Positions 4,913-9,281 of a DNA stretch of 9,281 bases are shown one piece after another. The first letter of the stretch is position 1. Every line of letters starts with the position of its first letter. Origin of the DNA: an uncultured Peptococcaceae bacterium. Lineage in GTDB: Bacteria > Bacillota > Peptococcia > Peptococcales > Peptococcaceae. Under the pieces are notes generated by a model, which was given only the letters and a program-made list of their open reading frames with translations, was not told the DNA's origin and searched no databases. The DNA lies in the NCBI GenBank assembly GCA_958451915.1, contig CAUDRX010000084.1:1-9281 (forward strand). Reading direction: 5' to 3'. The position numbers and the translations under genes were made by a program.

Positions 4913-5604
4913 GCACGCAGTGCCATGATCGCGCCTTCCTCGCGGGTAAGCACGTCCTGTGGTCTTTCGCCGGTGGTGATGCCAGCGTCAACTGCTTTCT
5001 GCAAGTCTTCTTTTGCCCAGTCGCTTGCTTTCGATGCGTTCTTGTTTGCGACCAGCTGCTTCAAAAGTGCGTATTCTTCGCTTGCTTCAAATTCTGTCCA
5101 TTTCATATCGTCATCGTCTCCTTCATTATTCTCTGGGTTTCCATTCTCCGTATTGCCGTTATAAATCTCGAGAGCGTGGTTATAAATCCAATCCAGTTTT
5201 GCGTAGTAGCGGCCCGGACAAGCGGTGCTGGAAAAGTCTTTATGGCCGTAGATTGGAAGAACGCCGTAGGTGACCCAGAGATCAGCGATGTATTCACAAA
5301 GTGTTTCGAGATCGCCGTCGCTCATTTCAGGTCGGCATTCAATACCGATGGACGTGAGGTTGGCGTTCCAGTTACCGGCATGATAAGCGGTGTCGTAGTA
5401 GTTGACAATGCACGCAACGCGGCCTGCTTCGAGGACTGCATGTGCGGACGTACTGCAAGCTGGGTTCTGGAACCAAGAGAGCACGCCTTTGAAAGTCTGA
5501 CCATCTTCGCCCCAGTGGTGAACGATGATCTTGTCGACGCCACAACCCTGTCTGCCGGGCATGTAGGAGACTGCGTTATACTGTGTTAAAAATTCGTAGG
5601 CCAT
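4903..5604 (-). CDS. Endolysin: N-acetylmuramoyl-L-alanine amidase with SLH-like C-terminus
   Basis: Cuts the bond between N-acetylmuramic acid and L-Ala in peptidoglycan to release phage. Amidase_2/PGRP-type domain (about residues 15-140): IIVHHWG gives the first zinc histidine (H29 or H30), and GHKDFSSTACPG gives H121 and C129 at T7-lysozyme-like spacing. SAHAVLEAGRVA and YHAGNW are family motifs. An acidic, Asn-rich linker follows (150-168). Residues about 195-233 (SDWAKEDLQKAVDAGITTG, then TREEGAIMALR) resemble a single SLH-type wall-binding module. There is no signal peptide, so export should need the holin. ATG 5604 abuts the holin stop, with AAAGGTG as SD. The gene stops right after a slippery A AAA AAG sequence, with coding sense continuing in the -1 frame. 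Confidence 0.93.
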   Translation of the reverse strand: MAYEFLTQYNAVSYMPGRQGCGVDKIIVHHWGEDGQTFKGVLSWFQNPACSTSAHAVLEAGRVACIVNYYDTAYHAGNWNANLTSIGIECRPEMSDGDLETLCEYIADLWVTYGVLPIYGHKDFSSTACPGRYYAKLDWIYNHALEIYNGNTENGNPENNEGDDDDMKWTEFEASEEYALLKQLVANKNASKASDWAKEDLQKAVDAGITTGERPQDVLTREEGAIMALRAKK

Positions 5605-5865
5605 TTACGCATCACCTTTCTTTTTGCCGCGATTCATAACAAGCTCGCTGTCAGATACACCGCTGGTCGTTGGGTCGATCACAATGCCCAAGTTGGCGAG
5701 GATCGTGATGATTAGCCCCACGAGGTTAACGGTTTCATCCTGAGAGATTGGGGGTACAACTTCAAAGAGGGAGCACACCTGATAGATGAATGCGATAAGG
5801 GTGGCCGCAAACGTTACGAGGAAAGTTTTGTTTTTAAGTCGTTCTAAAATATTGAGATTAAACAT
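5605..5865 (-). CDS. Phage holin, phi LC3 type, 86 aa
   Basis: Holins form membrane lesions at a set time and let the endolysin reach the wall. MFNLNILERLKNKTFLVTFA matches the opening of phi LC3-family holins. Two TM segments follow (about 13-31 and 47-62, LVGLIITILANLGIVIDPTT), then the family's DPTTxGVSDS motif and a basic tail (MNRGKKKGDA). The start is ATG 5865, preceded by GAAAGGA (5874-5880, minus sense) with 8 nt between; the upstream in-frame codons to 5922 lie inside the preceding gene and lack an SD. The gene overlaps the coiled-coil gene by 8 bp and abuts the amidase start, so the three lysis genes are coupled. Confidence 0.9.
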   Translation of the reverse strand: MFNLNILERLKNKTFLVTFAATLIAFIYQVCSLFEVVPPISQDETVNLVGLIITILANLGIVIDPTTSGVSDSELVMNRGKKKGDA

Positions 5866-6334
5866 CCACATCATCCTTTCCTTGAGAGATCGTGTTAAGT
5901 ATGTTGACGATGTTTTTATCAATTTCTTTGAACCGCTGATTGCTGTCGCGCATAAATTCCTCGCTCAGTTGCTTGTTCTCGCTGATGATCTTTTCGAGTT
6001 GAAACAATTCCTCGCGAAGCGTATTGACTTTCTGTTGAAGGACAAAAACGTTTTCTTCGCTTTGTTCGAGATTAAAGCTGAACTGCCGAAGAATCTCTGC
6101 GGATCGTTCATAGGATTTGTTGAGCTTTGCGAGCTGGGGCAACATTGCGGCATTATTTTCCGTCAGGTTATTGATGAGACGGTTTAACATTGCCGTATTG
6201 GATTTCATCTGGTGAACCATAAGGCCGAGACCGATGACCAATACGAAAGAAAAAAATATGATTAGGGAGCCGAGATTCGCGGTTTCGTGCGCAACGTCAA
6301 GATAGCTTCCTAAAGGTTTAGTACCAATAATCAA
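5858..6334 (-). CDS. Membrane-anchored coiled-coil lysis-module protein, 158 aa
   Basis: One N-terminal TM helix (about residues 21-40, LGSLIIFFSFVLVIGLGLMV) and then about 105 residues of predicted continuous coiled coil rich in L/N/E/K/Q (NRLINNLTENN, QQKVNTLREELFQLEKIISE). No catalytic motif. The chosen start is TTG 6334, because GGAGG (6341-6345, minus sense) lies 6 nt upstream. The longer in-frame TTG at 6379 falls in the U-tract of the preceding terminator and cannot be right. The gene leads the lysis cassette and overlaps the holin by 8 bp. It could be a holin accessory protein (XhlA-like in role, though TM order differs) or, if the host has an outer membrane, an Rz-like inner spanin, which has this architecture. 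No sequence family is recognised. Confidence 0.8.
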   Translation of the reverse strand: MIIGTKPLGSYLDVAHETANLGSLIIFFSFVLVIGLGLMVHQMKSNTAMLNRLINNLTENNAAMLPQLAKLNKSYERSAEILRQFSFNLEQSEENVFVLQQKVNTLREELFQLEKIISENKQLSEEFMRDSNQRFKEIDKNIVNILNTISQGKDDVDV

Positions 6335-6374
6335 ATCGCACCTCCGAATCGCAGAATCCGTTTCCTTTACCTTT

Positions 6375-6408
6375 ACCAAAAAAAGAACGGGCGGCTAAAA
6401 GCCGCCCG
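6375..6408 (-). terminator. Intrinsic terminator between the tail genes and the lysis cassette
   Basis: On the minus strand a 9-bp stem (6400-6408 with 6388-6396, CGGGCGGCT type) closes a 3-nt loop and is followed by TTCTTTTTTTT. It lies 10 bp after the stop of the last tail-side gene. No clear promoter is visible between it and the first lysis gene. Confidence 0.9.
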
Positions 6409-6418
6409 CCTATTCACC

Positions 6419-6556
6419 TTATTCTGCTGCTACATCGCCATTGCCATCGAGACCCAGAGCTGCGAGGTCTTCGAGGACAGCAGCCTGCAACTTAGCTGGG
6501 ACGTCATCTGCGGTACGACGGCCTGCTACGATAAGTGCTACATAAACTGCTACCAT
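6419..6556 (-). CDS. CD1375-type small phage protein, 45 aa
   Basis: VYVALIVAGRRTADDVP aligns with YYNLIKAGRRTIEDVP of the neighbouring small gene. Both fit the short CD1375-type proteins found between tail and lysis genes of Firmicutes phages; their function is unknown. ATG 6556 gives the same N-terminal layout as the paralogue and has AAAGGA 10 nt upstream. An in-frame GTG at 6631 with AGGAAGG 9 nt upstream would give 70 aa with an added amphipathic segment (IKAFIEWLQEALLILISS), so the start is not settled. It ends just before the tail/lysis terminator. Confidence 0.75.
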   Translation of the reverse strand: MVAVYVALIVAGRRTADDVPAKLQAAVLEDLAALGLDGNGDVAAE

Positions 6557-6636
6557 GCGCTTCACATCCTTTCGAGATGAAATGAGTATCAACAAGGCTT
6601 CTTGGAGCCATTCAATAAACGCTTTGATCACGACGA

Positions 6637-6762
6637 TCAGCCTTCCTGCGCTTCGTCTGCGTCAAGCAAAGCCTGAACGTCTGCGCGAAGGGTGCCTACA
6701 TCTGGCACGTCTTCAATGGTTCTGCGGCCTGCTTTGATGAGGTTGTAATATGTTTTTGCCAT
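6637..6762 (-). CDS. CD1375-type small phage protein, 41 aa
   Basis: ORF from ATG 6762 to TGA 6639-6637: MAKTYYNLIKAGRRTIEDVP, followed by a short acidic helix (LRADVQALLDADEAQEG). A perfect AGGAGG (6771-6776, minus sense) lies 8 nt before the ATG, the best SD in this part of the window. It is paralogous to the 45-aa gene downstream. The YxxLIKAGRRTIEDVP core is the recognisable part of the CD1375-type family. It may be a small structural or regulatory late protein; no function is established. Confidence 0.83.
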   Translation of the reverse strand: MAKTYYNLIKAGRRTIEDVPDVGTLRADVQALLDADEAQEG

Positions 6763-6820
6763 TCAACAATCCTCCTTATTTCGTATTGCCTTCTTCGGTT
6801 CGTTCATTTTTCGGAATCGA

Positions 6821-7678
6821 CTACGCCCCGAAAACTGTGTTGAATGCATCTGTGATTTCTTCTGTCGTTGCGATCTTCATTGTGCCAACGACTTTTTGTC
6901 CGTTAATATATGCAGTTTTGCCTTCGAGAATATCGGCTGCTGTTGCGGTTGCATCACTCGTGTCGAGCGGCTGGTAGGTGCCGGTGAGTTTTTGACCATT
7001 CACGTAGGCGGTTTCACCAGCAAGAATGTCGTTCGCGGTGGCCGTTGCGTCGCTGGTAAACGTTCCCGTGATTCCCAATACGGTGATAGAAGGAGAGAGG
7101 AGAGCTGCATAAAGACCGAGCGCTTCTTGTAACTGCTCATTTGTCAGGTGCAGAGTTAAATCTTGGATGCCTGTGGTGTAGCCGCGATCCGCGAAGCGAT
7201 AGACAATATTGAAGCCGTCGTCTGTGGTCTCGTAGCTTCGTGGTACATCTGTCTTGTTGAGATCAAGCAGCGGAAGGGAGCCGGTGATCTTGTAGCCGCC
7301 GTGCCCGGTAAACGTCACACCGGAGACAACATCTGCGCCGTTGGCTTCCCCAAAATCTTCAAGAGGAACTTCCAGCTTAACCGTTGCACCACCGTTGACC
7401 AGCGTGGATTCTGTTTGTGTGGTCGTGATCGCAACGTCGAAATTGGATCGAGCCATTTGAATGCCGGTGTCGTAAGTGAGGGAGTCGGTTTCTGGGATCG
7501 CGCCTTCTACTTTTTCCCCATTGATGTATGCCGATTTTCCAATACGAAGGTCAGAAGAGGTGGCGGTGGCGTCACTGGAATCGACGTACTTTGCCTGCCC
7601 AGCACCGTCGGTCTTATTGAGCAAAACATACGGCACATCAGGATAGGACACCTTATTGATCGTGACTGTTTGTGCCAA
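6821..7678 (-). CDS. Fibre-like phage structural protein with GKTAYxNG repeats, 285 aa
   Basis: It contains three copies of a 25-residue motif of the form SDATATAADILxGKTAYxNGQKVxG: one near the N-terminus (about 35-59) and two in tandem near the C-terminus (about 209-233 and 241-265, 32 residues apart). Between them is a unique beta-rich region (about 70-205), likely a distinct fold. Such repeats are typical of phage tail-fibre or appendage proteins. The start is TTG 7678: AGGAGGTG (7685-7692, minus sense) lies 6 nt upstream, and the N-terminus MAQTVTINKVSYPDVPYV then lines up with the neighbouring paralogue MAKKVIINGVEYQDVPYV. The GTG at 7687 lies inside this SD. It probably assembles on the virion and may contact the host surface. 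Confidence 0.82.
   Translation of the reverse strand: MAQTVTINKVSYPDVPYVLLNKTDGAGQAKYVDSSDATATSSDLRIGKSAYINGEKVEGAIPETDSLTYDTGIQMARSNFDVAITTTQTESTLVNGGATVKLEVPLEDFGEANGADVVSGVTFTGHGGYKITGSLPLLDLNKTDVPRSYETTDDGFNIVYRFADRGYTTGIQDLTLHLTNEQLQEALGLYAALLSPSITVLGITGTFTSDATATANDILAGETAYVNGQKLTGTYQPLDTSDATATAADILEGKTAYINGQKVVGTMKIATTEEITDAFNTVFGA
6884..7054 (-). repeat. Two tandem copies of the GKTAYxNG motif
   Basis: Bases 6980-7054 and 6884-6958 encode SDATATANDILAGETAYVNG and SDATATAADILEGKTAYING type units 96 bp apart. A third copy is at 7502-7576 and related copies lie in the upstream gene. DNA has diverged more than protein, indicating old duplications under selection. Confidence 0.7.
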
Positions 7679-7692
7679 CGCCGTCACCTCCT

Positions 7693-8358
7693 TTACGCGA
7701 TTTCGAGTGCTTTAGTAATTGGGTCTTGGCCGACAACAGGAACGGTTGCGGTACCAGTTTGGAGTTCCATGCTCGTATTGTAGAAAGTCTTGCCCTGCAT
7801 AACGTCGGATGCGGTTGCAGTACCTTCGAGAACAGGTGGGTTGACGGTTACTTTACTCAGGAGCTTGCCTTCGGTTGGCGTTGCGACCTGGGCTTCCATG
7901 GAAGGGTTGACGGTCTTTTCTTCGACCTGAATATACTTGGTAACGGTTGCGCCATCTTCAATGTTGGTGATGTAACCTTCGGTGTTGACGGTTGCTTTTG
8001 GCGTGATCGTTACTGGGTAAGCGGATTCAGCGTCGCCCAGCTCGTCGCCAATAACTTCTGCGGATGGGGTAGCGGAGCCGTCTGCTACGGATTTCTGGAC
8101 TTCTTCATCGTAGATACCAGCAGGAACGGTTACGGTCTTACCCAATACGGTGACAGAATCAGCTGTTTTGCTTGCTGCCGTACCGGTTACTTGGTTGCCG
8201 TTCACCCATGCTGTTTTGCCTTCGCGAAGATCGGCGGCAGCGGCAGTCGCGCCATCGGTATCCACAAACTTCGCATCGCCTTCACCCTCCGCGAGCGGAA
8301 TGGTCACGTAAGGAACGTCTTGGTATTCAACACCGTTAATAATTACTTTTTTAGCCAA
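7693..8358 (-). CDS. Fibre-like phage structural protein, paralogue of the downstream gene, 221 aa
   Basis: The N-terminal about 60 residues match the 285-aa neighbour: MAKKVIINGVEYQDVPYV, then TDGATAAAADLREGKTAWVN. A weaker unit occurs at about 179-203 (GTATASDVMQGKTFYNTS). The middle has VTVPAGIYDEEVQKSV and similar strands common in phage tail-fibre proteins. The start TTG 8358 agrees with the paralogue's N-terminus; AAAGGAG lies 11 nt upstream, a long spacer, so expression may be modest. It ends 14 bp before the next gene's start, so both are in one late operon. Confidence 0.82.
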   Translation of the reverse strand: MAKKVIINGVEYQDVPYVTIPLAEGEGDAKFVDTDGATAAAADLREGKTAWVNGNQVTGTAASKTADSVTVLGKTVTVPAGIYDEEVQKSVADGSATPSAEVIGDELGDAESAYPVTITPKATVNTEGYITNIEDGATVTKYIQVEEKTVNPSMEAQVATPTEGKLLSKVTVNPPVLEGTATASDVMQGKTFYNTSMELQTGTATVPVVGQDPITKALEIA

Positions 8359-8375
8359 TTATTGGTTCACTCCTT

Positions 8376-8621
8376 TTAAGAAACGTGGATATAAAATCCG
8401 TTGTAATAAATTTTTCCGTAGCTGGATGGGATTTTGTCGATTACGATATTCTTTGTCAGCACGGCATTTTCGGTTGGGATGATTTGCTGCTCCTCATTTG
8501 GGACATAAAAATACGCCCCTTCGTAATTCGAAGCGACGCTGTTAGCACCGGTTTGAAGATTGACTTCAAGCGGCTCGTATGTAATTAATTTTGCGGTTAA
8601 AGTTTTCGGACAGTTACTCAT
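8376..8621 (-). CDS. Hypothetical phage late protein, 81 aa
   Basis: No family recognised. A small, probably beta-rich soluble protein: MSNCPKTLTAKLITYEPLEV, then YEGAYFYVPNEEQQIIPTEN and SSYGKIYYNGFYIHVS. ATG 8621 directly follows the stop of the upstream gene (8622-8624), with AAGGA 11 nt before it, so translation is probably coupled. Position among baseplate and fibre-like genes suggests a virion component. Confidence 0.8.
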   Translation of the reverse strand: MSNCPKTLTAKLITYEPLEVNLQTGANSVASNYEGAYFYVPNEEQQIIPTENAVLTKNIVIDKIPSSYGKIYYNGFYIHVS

Positions 8622-8933
8622 TTACAACACATCCTTCGACATTGACTTGATCACGTCAATGCGTTGCGGCTCAATGCCAACTACATCGCCGCTTTTGAAT
8701 TTCACGCGAATATCGAGGGTGACGGTCTTGCCCGGTTTGAACATGTGGGATTCAGTTTGCTCGAGAGGGAAGAGGAACTGGCCGGATTCTTCATCGTATT
8801 GGACATCTTCGGGATAGGTCTTGATAAGGCCGCCTAGAAAGATTTCGACAAGATCGACCGACTCCATATTGAGCGGTAGACCACCATTCTTGACTTCGAT
8901 CTTAATATTGTAAGAATCGCCTTGTTTAATCAT
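8622..8933 (-). CDS. Small baseplate-like structural protein, 103 aa
   Basis: The pattern MIKQGDSYNIKIEVKNGGLP, then MESVDLVEIFLGGLIKTYP and VTLDIRVKFKSGDVVGIE, is an immunoglobulin-like beta-sandwich layout seen in the N-terminal domains of BppU-type baseplate proteins in Gram-positive phages. Here it stands alone at 103 aa, without the fibre or receptor-binding parts. ATG 8933 follows GGGGGTGAT by about 6 nt and overlaps the upstream gene's end by 8 bp. The domain assignment is from pattern, not alignment. Confidence 0.8.
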   Translation of the reverse strand: MIKQGDSYNIKIEVKNGGLPLNMESVDLVEIFLGGLIKTYPEDVQYDEESGQFLFPLEQTESHMFKPGKTVTLDIRVKFKSGDVVGIEPQRIDVIKSMSKDVL

Positions 8934-9281
8934 TCGTGATCACCCCCGAGATTTCACCAGTTTCTTCGTCGATAGTCCACGAGCGCGTTTTCGTTACGTC
9001 GCCACCATTAGGGCCGATACCCTTTATGGTGGTCGTTTCAGTAAGACTATTGCCATCAGCGGAAATTGTTCCGGTATAGGTTGCCTTAACAGTTGCGCCA
9101 TCTTTGATCTCTTCATCAAGGGTCGTGGTGCCATCAAAATTCTCCGTTCTTTGGCCGTACACGTCGTAAGTATCGGAAAGCAAATCATAGTAGGAGTAGA
9201 ATTGGGATTCAATGTATGTCTTTAACAACTCGTTGTTCTCTAGCAGACCCGCTAAAGAAACAAGAGTTTGTTCGTCAGACC
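8926..9281 (-). CDS. Phage late structural protein, N-terminus outside window
   Basis: A TTG at 9228 could serve as start, but the frame stays open to the window edge (reading SDEQTLVSLAGLLENNELLK before the ESQFYSYYDLLSDTYDVYG segment) and no SD precedes 9228, so the gene is 5'-partial with at least 117 codons. An N-terminal helical part is followed by a Thr/Gly-rich beta region (GATVKATYTGTISADGNSLT, then WTIDEETGEISGVITND). No family recognised. It is the first visible gene of the late operon and overlaps the next by 8 bp. Confidence 0.75.
   Translation of the reverse strand, partial: SDEQTLVSLAGLLENNELLKTYIESQFYSYYDLLSDTYDVYGQRTENFDGTTTLDEEIKDGATVKATYTGTISADGNSLTETTTIKGIGPNGGDVTKTRSWTIDEETGEISGVITND

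Noticed and set aside
4729..5589. 286-aa plus-strand ORF and other open frames opposite the lysis genes
   Set aside because: It is antisense to the well-supported amidase, very Cys/Phe-rich, and has no SD. It also crosses the terminator at 4791-4817.
5965..6153. 62-aa out-of-frame ORF within the coiled-coil gene, considered as an embedded Rz1-type outer spanin
   Set aside because: It begins MPQCCPSS without a signal peptide or lipobox, is basic and has no SD, so it does not look like a lipoprotein.
7163..8379. Long plus-strand ORFs (206 and 235 aa) opposite the fibre genes
   Set aside because: Composition is odd (many Cys, Trp, Gly and Phe) and they are the mirror of conserved repeat proteins; no SD or promoter.

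Overview
The window reads as one end of an integrated prophage, or a prophage-derived element, in a Gram-positive-type (Bacillota/Firmicutes) host of moderate GC. The reasons are a phi-LC3-type holin, a DUF739-type phage HTH protein, two CD1375-type small late proteins, an amidase with an SLH-like tail, purine-rich Shine-Dalgarno (SD) sites and SigA-like promoters. The exact host cannot be fixed from this sequence; Clostridia or Negativicutes are guesses.

Left edge (1-147): the 3' three quarters of a tRNA-Ala(TGC), then two hairpins. The tRNA 3' end is the likely integration site. The second hairpin is unusual: its 3' arm is also the ribosome binding site of the integrase. Next come a complete tyrosine integrase (148-1101, +) and a small unknown gene that converges on and overlaps it (1070-1375, -).

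Cargo region (1425-4781, all +): two operons lie between the integrase and the late genes. Operon 1 has its own promoter. It encodes a 32-aa membrane peptide, an 87-aa zinc-ribbon membrane protein and a 328-aa zinc-ribbon/TM/FxLYD-like protein, and ends at a strong terminator (2806-2833). Operon 2 has a near-consensus promoter with two 15-bp direct repeats 21 bp apart. It encodes a DUF739-type HTH protein with a long C-terminal extension, a 104-aa unknown protein, and a protein with three zinc ribbons (PF14311-like) joined to a DUF3846-like domain. The arrangement resembles lysogenic-conversion (moron) cargo expressed from the prophage, but no function is proven.

Late region (4791-9281, all -, transcribed right to left): a partial structural protein at the right edge, two or three small structural or baseplate-like proteins, two paralogous fibre-like proteins with DATATAADILxGKTAYxNG-type repeats, two small CD1375-type proteins, an intrinsic terminator, and a lysis cassette of a TM/coiled-coil protein, holin and amidase. 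It ends at a terminator shared with the cargo region. The amidase stops directly after an A AAA AAG slippery heptamer. The -1 frame stays open for 27 more sensible codons, so a longer lysin may be made by frameshifting or transcript slippage, or the gene may have lost one A.

Several start sites were moved from the longest-ORF position on SD and paralogue evidence: the HTH gene (ATG 2939), holin (ATG 5865), coiled-coil gene (TTG 6334), second CD1375 gene (ATG 6556) and first fibre gene (TTG 7678).
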